37,638 nt of DNA from a virus: IMG/VR virus record IMGVR_UViG_3300024262_000107, positions 1 to 37,638 of that record. The stretch is one strand, 5' to 3'. Under the pieces are notes generated by a model. The model was not told the DNA's origin and searched no databases. It saw only the letters and a list, made by a program, of their open reading frames with translations. The translations under genes and the position numbers were made by a program. This document shows positions 23,301 to 30,681 of this stretch, in pieces; within the stretch, counting starts at the first letter, position 1, and the number at the start of each line of letters is the position of its first letter.

Positions 23301-24213
23301 GTTAGTAAAGTCTATTTGCCCGGATATAAAGACCGTACGTAGCGACTTTTTTCAATGGAATCCTCTTAATCCATCGTTGATACATTATGTGTACGGTGGC
23401 GTAAATGAGTACAATTATTTGACGATTTCTCAGAAGTCAGATATAAGGAATCCGGGTGCAAGTGAAAACGCAACTATTGGGAATTTAACGTGGGAGACGT
23501 TTGCTGAATGGATGCGAAATATTGAGGTTTATTATATAATTATAGATGAGGAATTACACTTGGAGCATATTAGTCGTTTCAAAGGTGTTACGGGGTTAGA
23601 TTTGACGCAAGGAATTTATCCGGAGTATGCGAAATATCAAAATTCGTTTAGTTATGCTAAAATTGAAATGTCGAGAATTGAGGAATACAGTTGGATGGAG
23701 GCGTTGAACGCAGATTTTGTAGGATTTCCGATAGAGTATAAAGATGTGAATGGAAACTTTAGTTTGTGCGTAAGTGATGAAACAGAGTCGCACGAGTTTG
23801 CAGATTTGACGACAGATTTGAAATTTATCCAAACGAATCCGGGAGATATAGATAATAATGGGTTTGTTATTTTAGCGAATACTTTTGATGGAGTAAATTA
23901 TAACGTAATACAAAACGTAGGATTAATTGGAGGAGTTAATATTCTGAATTCTCCTATGAGTATAGCAATTTTGCAAGATCGTTTTATGAGGTGGAATAGA
24001 ATTTTAATTTTTGGTAATCTTAATAGGCAATATACGATATTTGATAGTTCTCAGTTTTTCAAGAAACAAGAGAAATTTAAAATACCTTTGTGTTGTGATG
24101 TTCCGTTTAGTCCGTTGGATTTAGTTCTTACGGAATTAGGAAAGGGAGAATTAGAAACGGCAGAAATTGATTACGAAAATGATAGTTTAGAGATAAAATT
24201 AAAATACGAATGA
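20320..24213 (+). CDS. Tail tip/hub protein with propeller-like and PKD-like insertions
   Basis: 1297 residues starting inside the tape-measure end. N-terminal ~200 residues carry a Trp-containing GKF pattern (GGTWRIVHIGKFTMNNGKF) as in tail-tip proteins. Residues about 250-440 are a series of strand repeats (NNLKNLYAYRP, ANGLYAYDFNTGILKFV, VSKDLMSYNPLTFISRV) that look like beta-propeller blades. Residues about 670-960 read as two or three PKD/Ig-like domains (TYTWSFPG, CAYTWSVDSP). Residues 967-1297 look like a baseplate-hub domain (ETFAEWMRNIEVYYIIIDEE, LHLEHISRF). The hub thus appears to be split by surface-exposed modules, perhaps for glycan binding. Confidence 0.75.
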   Translation: MAQTNKLRFFHTEDLDSDRSGWRQVYPLGPKKYEWKKDKSEVFYRQEQKGGYTFVNKLEDGIDDFEFFNSINNDQLLRCVKRFIVTEENCGGTWRIVHIGKFTMNNGKFNLDKCKIEVKQDIVDEYSCLKENKKEKFNILGVAPDVTVFSPVQNNFEFLGCRNKEFLELAFGGLACNGTGGWKKFFTKIAFNSPQPRTTIYNESVADDYVKIGQGLNHAFWIRESLGLFSLEIYRFADSQILSLNFIDIKTTGVFDNDMVGFTANNLKNLYAYRPDANILTTIVANHPNDIIWFDVEDVLNEGYAFFYDDANGLYAYDFNTGILKFVANVDISIETATLVPTLNISYGDGLLSWHNNVSKDLMSYNPLTFISRVVENVNNVKFIVSEDGFLTWFNIDLNYMNLQRRDDTTFEIILLRDNQGDCRYSARENEWIVFDDLAPIGAQIVYNLITLGAFSPATNGGGAYIPPNLVYKIENGWFLQAGQTIVDFQAHYLDSRNPSILGAWYSLSINVPLNVVINAGTEELLDMSAGVERIYISGKASGGGVQPYEIYSVDQKDASIVLVESLGLSTDIKNMPYLCMNNCEQVLTVNKERVNIYKENIQRDDELTVWFRESIKTICVGTSPVSPGAGWILYYNQCNQFGTATWVKAPVLPAPPLLDIAEGGCLCTDDVPDFVIDADECISLDPNATTINLLMLPNTAFTSPQIRGFVEAKQPLGAFPTVRKWYIENPRDGSTYTWSFPGFVGETIITGQGTPIIEVQLTSAFPITNVACQEVNPCSGGPVPLATLPFIYLPWNGFPSGACTHNIPSIATTNIYSGGSAVFIGVSFPSVSGASSTILTTLADGRKQVVAVHNGVALSVVFTLNITGCVGLSKTVPVVAIPSADIIVTPLEVCPNGLQTYSIPTAKPVCAYTWSVDSPCFIVGPIVGTSVVIDMNGAVGTEVLTASEVCPITPVNYQLIAPCDKLHSDSWWWIIGQDTEYDNARLLKNVIEELVKSICPDIKTVRSDFFQWNPLNPSLIHYVYGGVNEYNYLTISQKSDIRNPGASENATIGNLTWETFAEWMRNIEVYYIIIDEELHLEHISRFKGVTGLDLTQGIYPEYAKYQNSFSYAKIEMSRIEEYSWMEALNADFVGFPIEYKDVNGNFSLCVSDETESHEFADLTTDLKFIQTNPGDIDNNGFVILANTFDGVNYNVIQNVGLIGGVNILNSPMSIAILQDRFMRWNRILIFGNLNRQYTIFDSSQFFKKQEKFKIPLCCDVPFSPLDLVLTELGKGELETAEIDYENDSLEIKLKYE

Positions 24214-24214
24214 T

Positions 24215-26029
24215 ATGAGCAAGATTTTACCGATATACACGGCGTTACCTTTTTTTAGAGTTGATGGTACGTATAGTTTAACGAGTCCGAATAAGCCGTT
24301 TTATTTTCAAAAAGACCAATGCGTTAGAGATTGTAATTATGGTACGATTACGGATAGGCAGAGTTTGCCGTCGTTCATTATTAGAGTACCAAAAACTCCG
24401 ATACAGTATTCGATTGATTTTACTACTGATATAAAAATGGAAGTTCTTTGTGCTGATGGTTCTAATGTTGAAATACTTACTCCGAATTATCATTGGGAGG
24501 TAAAAGCGTTTGCTACGAGTGCTGAGGTTACGGGACCGATACAAGCACAAGTTCCGGTTCTCGGAGATAAGTATTATGTTGATGATGGTTTTGGCGATGT
24601 AGAGATTTGGCAATGGTCGGGAGCGGTTTGGTTACAGAGTGGGCAAGTAGTTCCGATTGACGGGTATCTAATGAATGTTGAAGATGAGGGTTTTGTTTAT
24701 CAATTTGTTTATAAAGATAATGGAAATAATAATGTTGCCCGAAATGGATTTTGGAAAAAGACGCTTAATGGTTTTCAAGTTTGTGATATAGGAGACGAAA
24801 CGCTATTGATTTATAATGGATTTAAGGTAAAGTCAGATTTGCCGTTTAATGAGATGAGTTGCGGTTATAGACAAGTAAGGATTTCATTTTTAGACCAAGT
24901 TGATAGTGTATTTACTCCGATTTATTTAAGTGAATTAATAGATGTAAGAGACTTTAATCCGGCGAACAACACTTTACACCGGTTAAATATTACGAATACG
25001 TGTGCGTTAGGTAATATACCGTATGAGGATATTAATTTGAAGCATTTATATTATTTTGATGAGAACGCCGGAGAGGGTTTGGTAGGAGAGCCGGAATATG
25101 CAGTTAGAGATACGAAAGAGGAGGATGGTTTAGGAAATGAATTGTTATTATTTAGTAGAATAAATAAGTTTTTTCAATTAGATACTTTAAGCGTTCCGGA
25201 GTATATCGTAGATTTTTTAATGTTTGCTACTCAGCACGATATTGTAAGCATAACCTTTCCGTTAGAGAAAAGTAATAATTTAACGTTGAATAGTCAGTAT
25301 CAAGGAGAGAGAGAGATTGATAATGATAATTTTACGGCGACGAATGATTGGATTGATACCGGGTGTTATGCTACGGTAAATCTTAAATTTTCGCTCGTTG
25401 ATGATGTAATAAAAACGGGTTGTTGTCAGCAATTAGATAAAGATGCTTGTATTGAATGTGGAGATATAGTAATTGAGGCGGCGTGTCCGGACCAAAAAGA
25501 TTTGATCGAGTCAGCACCTCCATCGATAGGCGATAAAATTTTGATTTTACCTATGAGTTCTCCGGGTTGTGTTGTATGTGATATTGATTGTAATGAGTGG
25601 TATGATAATCCTAATGCTCTTGCTACTTGGAACGGTGTTGGTTGGGATTATGAAACTCCGGTTTTAGATAGATGCGTTACGATATTCAATTCGGGATTTG
25701 GAGTAACAGAACAATGGTTTTATCACGAGATATATGGTTGGCAGATAGTAGGAGCTATGTTTAGTTTTATTCCGAATCAGTATCAAATTGATTTTAAAGG
25801 AGCAATCTATCAAGGGGTTTCGGGTTATGTATATTATAGAAAACTTGGAGAATTTACTTGGAATTTATGGAGCATAGAAACGGCGTTAAGTTTATCAGCC
25901 GGAATTTCAGTAACCGGGTTAGCTCCGTGTACTACGTATCAGTTTCAAATTTTGTTGTTGAGTAATAATTGTGATTATGGGCGTGGTCCGATATATAAGG
26001 CGACAACTTTAGCAGATTTTACGTGTTAA
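24215..26029 (+). CDS. Tail fibre/tip protein with C-terminal FN3 domain
   Basis: 604 residues, 1 nt after the hub gene. Two segments, at about 114-143 (LGDKYYVDDGFG with WQWSGAVW) and 437-478 (IGDKILILPMSS with ATWNGVGWDY), share the GDK-strand-W-x-G-x-W pattern of DUF2793-like fibre modules. The last 80 residues are a fibronectin type III domain (SGYVYYRKLG, then GLAPCTTYQFQILLLSNN). A Cys-rich stretch near 400-455 (CCQQ, CIEC, CVVCDIDC) is notable. Probably part of the adsorption apparatus at the tail tip. Confidence 0.7.
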   Translation: MSKILPIYTALPFFRVDGTYSLTSPNKPFYFQKDQCVRDCNYGTITDRQSLPSFIIRVPKTPIQYSIDFTTDIKMEVLCADGSNVEILTPNYHWEVKAFATSAEVTGPIQAQVPVLGDKYYVDDGFGDVEIWQWSGAVWLQSGQVVPIDGYLMNVEDEGFVYQFVYKDNGNNNVARNGFWKKTLNGFQVCDIGDETLLIYNGFKVKSDLPFNEMSCGYRQVRISFLDQVDSVFTPIYLSELIDVRDFNPANNTLHRLNITNTCALGNIPYEDINLKHLYYFDENAGEGLVGEPEYAVRDTKEEDGLGNELLLFSRINKFFQLDTLSVPEYIVDFLMFATQHDIVSITFPLEKSNNLTLNSQYQGEREIDNDNFTATNDWIDTGCYATVNLKFSLVDDVIKTGCCQQLDKDACIECGDIVIEAACPDQKDLIESAPPSIGDKILILPMSSPGCVVCDIDCNEWYDNPNALATWNGVGWDYETPVLDRCVTIFNSGFGVTEQWFYHEIYGWQIVGAMFSFIPNQYQIDFKGAIYQGVSGYVYYRKLGEFTWNLWSIETALSLSAGISVTGLAPCTTYQFQILLLSNNCDYGRGPIYKATTLADFTC

Positions 26030-26050
26030 GTAGATAACTACATTATGAGG

Positions 26051-26081
26051 TTGTGAGTAGATTTTATTGTTAGGATATTTG
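26051..26081 (+). promoter_or_regulatory. Promoter for the tube-like/tailspike genes
   Basis: TTG (26051-26053), 20-nt spacer, GATATTTG (26074-26081), one mismatch to TAnnTTTG; the ATG at 26107 follows 25 nt later. The spacing is the same as in the other full promoters. Confidence 0.45.
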
Positions 26082-26106
26082 ACGTATAATTTAAAAAATA
26101 GAAAAG

Positions 26107-26757
26107 ATGAAAAAATTTATAGGATTGATGTTTAGTTTATTAGTTGTAACCGCTTCGGTGTTTGCGTTTAGTATAAGTCCCGAGTTAGGAATAATTTTGC
26201 CGAGTATTGCTATGGCAGTCCCGGTGTGTGCGACGAATTGTAGTACAACTTTACCGCCGGTTTCGTTTGATGAATGTCAGCCGGAGACGAATGGTGCTCA
26301 AGTGGCGAAAATTTATATTACGAATATTGGTAATCCTTTAGCGGATTGGACGAATATTTTAGAATGGCAAGCGAGATTAGATAATACGGCAAGTGCGGCA
26401 GATTCTATTTTGACGCTTCACGTTGTTGGTTCTAAACCGGTTCCGAGTTCTACTGAAAAAGAGATTTCTTTGGGTAGAAAGGTAACGGGTAAAAAGACGC
26501 ATATCTTACCGTTTAAAATTGATGAAACGAACGATATTAACCACGAATTTTTGAGACAAAATGAGTGTGGTGGTTCTTACTTAATTTGGTATGAAACTTT
26601 AGAGGGTAAATTATTCGGTGGTACTGAGGGTATAATCGTTTCTTTGCTATTAGATATGAATATTGCCGAGAGTTCAGAGGAGTTAATTCAGAATGAGGGT
26701 AAATTTGAGTGGAAATCTAAGTTTACAGAGGAGCGTATTAACAGTCCTTTAGCATAA
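26107..26757 (+). CDS. Virion tail-tube-like protein with N-terminal signal sequence
   Basis: 216 residues. Residues 1-38 hold a Sec-type signal or membrane anchor (KKFIGLMFSLLVVTASVFAF) and a second hydrophobic stretch ending near AMAVPVCATNC. From residue 60 on, the sequence is a compact beta-rich domain with the pattern KIYITNIGNPLADWTNI, then KEISLGRKVTGKKTH, FKIDETNDINHEFLR and LIWYETLEGKLFGG. I recall this pattern from structural proteins of Bacteroidota phages, and it resembles tail-tube folds. It has its own promoter and may be the missing major tail protein. The N-terminal extension is unusual for a tube subunit. Confidence 0.6.
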   Translation: MKKFIGLMFSLLVVTASVFAFSISPELGIILPSIAMAVPVCATNCSTTLPPVSFDECQPETNGAQVAKIYITNIGNPLADWTNILEWQARLDNTASAADSILTLHVVGSKPVPSSTEKEISLGRKVTGKKTHILPFKIDETNDINHEFLRQNECGGSYLIWYETLEGKLFGGTEGIIVSLLLDMNIAESSEELIQNEGKFEWKSKFTEERINSPLA

Positions 26758-26793
26758 GCTATATAATTACTAACCGATAAAAAAAGAGAAGCT

Positions 26794-27030
26794 ATGGCTA
26801 TTGATTGTACAAATAAAGATATATCTACGGAACAACTAATTAAGGATTTGATTACCGTTGATAATGCCGGAAATCCGGCGATAAGAACAAACGTTTCAGT
26901 TGATTCGGGAGTTAATTTCATAACTTGTGATAATAAAGATTTGACGTTCGATCAGATTTTACGTTCACTTTGTGTTGTTGATTGTAATGGTAAACCGGCT
27001 CTTAATTTGGCGGCGTTCCCTTGCGAATAA
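26794..27030 (+). CDS. 78-aa protein made of two CxNKD modules
   Basis: The whole protein is two copies of one 30-residue module. Residues 3-32 read IDCTNKDISTEQLIKDL with a VD..GNPAI end; residues 43-71 read ITCDNKDLTFDQILRSL with a VD..GKPAL end. The N-terminus of the next gene has a third copy. The module's Cys and Asn-Lys-Asp are invariant among the three. Position next to the tailspike suggests an adaptor or assembly partner that shares its docking site. A terminator follows. Confidence 0.65.
   Translation: MAIDCTNKDISTEQLIKDLITVDNAGNPAIRTNVSVDSGVNFITCDNKDLTFDQILRSLCVVDCNGKPALNLAAFPCE
26800..26889 (+). repeat. CxNKD module copy A
   Basis: First of three copies (residues 3-32 of the 78-aa protein). 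DNA also conserved: a TGTACAAATAAAGATAT core. Confidence 0.65.
26920..27006 (+). repeat. CxNKD module copy B
   Basis: Second copy (residues 43-71); DNA core TGTGATAATAAAGATTT. Confidence 0.65.
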
Positions 27031-27052
27031 AATAAAATACTTACTTATAAAG

Positions 27053-27085
27053 AGCCATATCAAGCAAATTGGTATGGCTTTTTTT
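27053..27085 (+). terminator. Rho-independent terminator upstream of tailspike
   Basis: AGCCATATC (27053-27061) pairs with GGTATGGCT (27071-27079) with one G-U and a 9-nt loop, followed by six T. The next gene starts only 13 nt downstream with no promoter visible between, so the spike probably depends on read-through. Confidence 0.75.
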
Positions 27086-27097
27086 AAACCTTAGAAA

Positions 27098-28750
27098 ATG
27101 GCTGATTGTGAAGTACCATATATAGACTGTGCAAATAAAGATATAACGATTGAAGAATTGTTGAAGTTAATGGCAGTTAAATTACCGGATGGTAGTCCGG
27201 CGTTAAGAACTTGCGGTTGCGGTTGTGGTGGCGATGTACCGGCGAGTAATATGCCGATCGGTAATTCAGTTTTTGTTAATCCTTTAGGAGACGATGCTAC
27301 GGGAGAAAGAGAGAATTTTCATAAGCCTTTTTTAACTTTAAATTCGGCGAAACTTGCGGCTTCTCCGTTCTTGGTAAATGGTGGTTTTATTGTTGCTAAT
27401 GGTACGGGTTATCCGGCACCGGCACCTCAATTAGATGTTCCAACTACGGGAGGAACGGGAGTTGGATTAACGGTTGATTATGAGGAGTCTTTTCCGGGTT
27501 TTATAAGTGTTACAATTAATACTCCGGGAACGGGTTATACGAATGGCGATATAGTTACTATTACGGGAGGTAATGAGGATAGAACGCTTCAATTAAATGT
27601 TGCTCAAGTAATAGATACGATTTATGTTTATGGAGGAACTTATAATGAGGGAAATGTATTACATAAAGAGGGTGTTAAATGGCACTTTTTAGGAAAACCG
27701 ACTTTAAATTTATTTGCTCCATCCGTTTGGAATGATGATGCCGGAATAACTGATATTCAAATTAATGGTGATGCAATAATAAATCATTTTGGTAATGGTA
27801 ATTTTATAAGAGTAAATAATTTTTCGACTGTTAGTATTAATTTTCATAAAGTAACCGGAATAGGTTCGGCAATATTATGGTTAGGTAATGGTAGTGGAAT
27901 TATAAATATAGCTACTAAATTAGAAGTTACAACGGTTAATAGATGTATTCAGTTTGAGGAAGATAATAGATTTGTTATTAATGTTGATGATATTTTCTGT
28001 AATTCATTTATTGGTGGAGTGAGTAATGCAGTTAATTGTAGAGGTAATCATATAGGGCAGTCAATAATTAATGCAAGAATCATAAGACTTGAAAGAGCAA
28101 ATGGTCAGACTGTGGCTGCAAGTCCGACTGCACAAGGTCTTGGAGTTATCACATTCAATATATCGGATAAAATTTCATTTGATAGAGCAACAACAATACC
28201 AATTCAAGGCGATGGTGCAGTAGCATTGTTGGGTGGTACATTCATAATTAATGGTAACATTGATGGGAAAATCGGACACGCTATTGATATCCAAACGGGT
28301 TCCTCTCCAAAATATTTGGAACACAACGGAAACGCAATCAATGATGGTTCACTTCCACTTGTTTACCACGGTGCTGATAGCGGTTTTTGGTCAGCCGGAA
28401 ACTCAACTTTAAAGCTAAATGGTAAATATAAAAGTTCTAATGAAAAGGTAGTACAAAATGGTGGTTTGGCTAATGGTCAAAAGATGTTTATTAATGGAGA
28501 AATAATAAGTGAATATAATGGCATAGTAACAAACTATGGTCTTTATTTAGAAGCCGATGCCGGTGCAACTTTATTAGATAATGTTAAGATCGTTATGGAT
28601 TTAGTGGCAACTAACCCGAGAGGAATTGGTGCCGGTGGACCGAGAGATATTAAGATTGTTCATAACGTTGCGAGTAATGCAGACGTAGATGGAAATATTA
28701 CGAATTTAATTACGGGTACTCAGTATGTTTTTGATACTGATATTGAGTAG
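27098..28750 (+). CDS. Beta-helix tailspike with CxNKD anchor
   Basis: 550 residues. Residues 9-38 are the CxNKD module (IDCANKDITIEELLKL with a DGSPALR end), probably the virion-attachment segment; a CGCGCGG hinge follows. Residues 58-85 (NPLGDDATGERENFHKPFLT) begin a right-handed beta-helix of the pectate-lyase style, with IYVYGGTYNEGNVL near 168-182. An inserted domain at about 102-162 carries the repeated GTGY motif and ends in ITGGNEDRT. The rest is Asn/Gly-rich helical rungs. Such spikes bind or cut surface polysaccharide; no catalytic pair is obvious. Codon use shifts near 28090-28400. Confidence 0.75.
   Translation: MADCEVPYIDCANKDITIEELLKLMAVKLPDGSPALRTCGCGCGGDVPASNMPIGNSVFVNPLGDDATGERENFHKPFLTLNSAKLAASPFLVNGGFIVANGTGYPAPAPQLDVPTTGGTGVGLTVDYEESFPGFISVTINTPGTGYTNGDIVTITGGNEDRTLQLNVAQVIDTIYVYGGTYNEGNVLHKEGVKWHFLGKPTLNLFAPSVWNDDAGITDIQINGDAIINHFGNGNFIRVNNFSTVSINFHKVTGIGSAILWLGNGSGIINIATKLEVTTVNRCIQFEEDNRFVINVDDIFCNSFIGGVSNAVNCRGNHIGQSIINARIIRLERANGQTVAASPTAQGLGVITFNISDKISFDRATTIPIQGDGAVALLGGTFIINGNIDGKIGHAIDIQTGSSPKYLEHNGNAINDGSLPLVYHGADSGFWSAGNSTLKLNGKYKSSNEKVVQNGGLANGQKMFINGEIISEYNGIVTNYGLYLEADAGATLLDNVKIVMDLVATNPRGIGAGGPRDIKIVHNVASNADVDGNITNLITGTQYVFDTDIE
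27122..27211 (+). repeat. CxNKD module copy C (tailspike N-terminus)
   Basis: Third copy (residues 9-38 of the tailspike); DNA core TGTGCAAATAAAGATAT, close to copy A. Confidence 0.65.
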
Positions 28751-28776
28751 ATATTAACTTTTAAAATTTAGAAAAG

Positions 28777-28965
28777 ATGCAAAAAGATACGATTATAGTA
28801 ACGAACAACAATGTGAATCCGGTAGATCAAATTTGCTTGTGTGTTGTTGATACAGAAGCACAACCTCCAACTGATGAAAATACGGCGATTGATTACGATA
28901 CGTTTAGTTCGGCAGAAAAAACGCAACACGATGCGTATGTGCTAATGATAAAGAGTAAAATATAG
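28777..28965 (+). CDS. Unrecognised 62-aa tail-region protein
   Basis: 26 nt after the tailspike stop, with an A-rich leader. The N-terminal half is beta-like (DTIIVTNNNV) with a CLCVV segment; the C-terminal half is a helix (FSSAEKTQHDAYVLMIKSKI). Small proteins after spikes are often chaperones or fibre caps, but no family is recognised. Confidence 0.6.
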   Translation: MQKDTIIVTNNNVNPVDQICLCVVDTEAQPPTDENTAIDYDTFSSAEKTQHDAYVLMIKSKI

Positions 28966-28970
28966 ATATT

Positions 28971-29591
28971 ATGGGTTATCCGGGAACAAATACGAACACA
29001 AAAGAGGACCCGATACCGATTATAACGGTAGAGGTTACGGATGCAGAAATGACGGCTTTAGGAGTTATCTATACGGGTAATTCTGATAAAAAACCGTATG
29101 TTGTATGTAATGTTCAAGATGTAAATAATAAGGTATATTTTATGTGGTCCGGTACTGCTTGGGTAAATATGCAAGTTCAAGGTGGCGGAGGAGGTAATAC
29201 CGATAGAATTGTTATTATAGATTTTGGATTAAATGGAATTTATGGTAGTAACAATACGACTTTTTTATCTATTCCAATTCAAGTAATGATTGCAAAGATT
29301 TTGTCTGTTGGAGTTTATACGAAAGTTGAGTGTAAGATTAATGTTAGTTATGCTACGGGCGGAGCCTCTACGGGAGAAGTTGAATTATTTGATTATACCG
29401 ATGGTGTTGCTATTGTTCCAACGAATTTAGTTTTGACGAATGGAACTTGGGTAAATAAGACAAGTCCGGCATACGTTGATATATCAGCGTATGAGGGTAA
29501 GGCATTAAGGTTACGTTCGAGGAGAGTTGGAGGAGTGGGTGCGGACCAATGTTTAATAGAGGGTGCTCAGTTAATTTTAAAATTTAGTTAG
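28971..29591 (+). CDS. Fibre/receptor-binding protein with Gly hinge
   Basis: 206 residues. Residues 50-70 contain a KVYFMWSGTAWVNMQ module like the W-x-G-x-W segments of other fibres. A five-Gly hinge follows (QGGGGG, near residues 71-76), then a beta-rich domain (80-206) with the look of a jelly-roll tail-fibre head (VSYATGGASTGEVELFDYTD; WVNKTSPAYVDISAYEGKAL). Probably the terminal binding domain of a short fibre attached near the spike. Binding target unknown. Confidence 0.65.
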   Translation: MGYPGTNTNTKEDPIPIITVEVTDAEMTALGVIYTGNSDKKPYVVCNVQDVNNKVYFMWSGTAWVNMQVQGGGGGNTDRIVIIDFGLNGIYGSNNTTFLSIPIQVMIAKILSVGVYTKVECKINVSYATGGASTGEVELFDYTDGVAIVPTNLVLTNGTWVNKTSPAYVDISAYEGKALRLRSRRVGGVGADQCLIEGAQLILKFS

Positions 29592-29592
29592 G

Positions 29593-29910
29593 ATGGGAGA
29601 AGTTAAATTAATGCAAGATGATGCAACGGTTGATTATTTAATAAGAACGGATAATAGAACGGCTACTTTAGGGAAAAGTACGATGGAATTATTAAAGTCG
29701 TTTATGGAAGATGGCGATGATTACGCTACTGCTAAGGCGAAAGTTCAAGCATTGAGTCAAGAGATTACAACAAATCAGCCGGGAGCTAAAATAGATTACA
29801 TTTTGGGCGATACTTCGTTGCTTATTGCAACGGTTCAAGCGAGTGTTTTGGTTTATATGGTACAAGCGAAAAAAGATATAGTTATTAATATTCTGAATAC
29901 TCAAGCATAA
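29593..29910 (+). CDS. Unrecognised 105-aa protein
   Basis: Starts 1 nt after the fibre gene and shares a base with the next start (TAATG). Mixed sequence with a helical middle (TMELLKSFMEDGDDYATAKA) and a hydrophobic C-terminal strand-helix part (TSLLIATVQASVLVYMVQA). Could be a last tail protein or the first of the membrane/lysis block. No motif. Confidence 0.65.
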   Translation: MGEVKLMQDDATVDYLIRTDNRTATLGKSTMELLKSFMEDGDDYATAKAKVQALSQEITTNQPGAKIDYILGDTSLLIATVQASVLVYMVQAKKDIVINILNTQA

Positions 29911-30263
29911 TGTGGGTTTTAATGTTCGTAGTTGCGTTTATTTTCATAGTGTTCTTTACACCTATCGGAATGGTTTTTACGATTGTAATGGCTTTAATAG
30001 AGTGGAATTATGATGTTTTTAATATCTATTATAAAAACCTTTCGATTTCGTTGGACCAATTTGGGAACGTTGCTCTTGCCGGGTTGTTTAATTTGTTGTT
30101 AATATCTGCTCCATATCATTTGTTTGGAGATCCCGACGAGACGATTTCAAGCGTTTTAGGAAAGAATAAATTAAAAGGAACACTAACATACTTGGGTAAG
30201 CGTTTAGATGCTTTATTGAACGGGTTAGATAAGAACCATAGTATAAAAAGCATAGAGAAATGA
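29910..30263 (+). CDS. 117-aa membrane protein
   Basis: Two hydrophobic segments: residues 1-28 (VLMFVVAFIFIVFFTPIG) and about 53-68 (VALAGLFNLLLISAPYHLF), separated by an aromatic linker. A charged C-terminal tail (about 75-117) is rich in Lys. It begins the membrane/lysis block ahead of holin and endolysin. Possible roles include auxiliary holin or antiholin; not provable here. Confidence 0.65.
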   Translation: MWVLMFVVAFIFIVFFTPIGMVFTIVMALIEWNYDVFNIYYKNLSISLDQFGNVALAGLFNLLLISAPYHLFGDPDETISSVLGKNKLKGTLTYLGKRLDALLNGLDKNHSIKSIEK

Positions 30264-30679
30264 ATTTGATTTTATTAGATGCAATAAATGGTATGAGTGA
30301 TGTTGTTTTTGGGTTGAAAGATTTAGGAATAATTGTTTCGGGAGTTGTTGCAACGATTGGTACATATTGGAAAATGACGTATGATTTTAAGGCGTTCAAG
30401 GAATCAACAAAGGTTAAATTCGATACTATGGAAAAAGACAATAATAAGGAGGTAGATACTTTGAAGTTAGACGTTACGGCGGCTAAAATGGGGAGGCACG
30501 CAAACAAAAAGGAGTTGATTGATTTGGTTAAGGATAAGTTTGATGTTGCAAATTTGAGGATTGATAAAACTCAAGAGGATATAAAAATTCATAAGAGCGA
30601 AGTTCAAGGAGAATTTAAGGAAATTAATATGAGTCTGAATAAGATTGTAGGAATGTTGGAGGCTCAACAAAAGCATTAA
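30260..30679 (+). CDS. 139-aa membrane-anchored coiled-coil protein
   Basis: ATGA overlap with the gene before. One membrane helix at about residues 17-36 (VFGLKDLGIIVSGVVATIG) and a long coiled coil to the end (DNNKEVDTLKLDVTAAKMGR; KFDVANLRIDKTQEDIKIHK). Proteins of this shape sit next to holins in many phages of this group and are often called holin-like or hemolysin-XhlA-like. Function inferred from that context. Confidence 0.65.
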   Translation: MNLILLDAINGMSDVVFGLKDLGIIVSGVVATIGTYWKMTYDFKAFKESTKVKFDTMEKDNNKEVDTLKLDVTAAKMGRHANKKELIDLVKDKFDVANLRIDKTQEDIKIHKSEVQGEFKEINMSLNKIVGMLEAQQKH

Positions 30680-30681
30680 TT

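Noticed and set aside
30088-30507. 139-codon minus-strand open frame across two membrane-protein genes
   Set aside because: Both + strand genes are coupled by ATGA and have clear membrane and coiled-coil patterns; the reverse frame has none.
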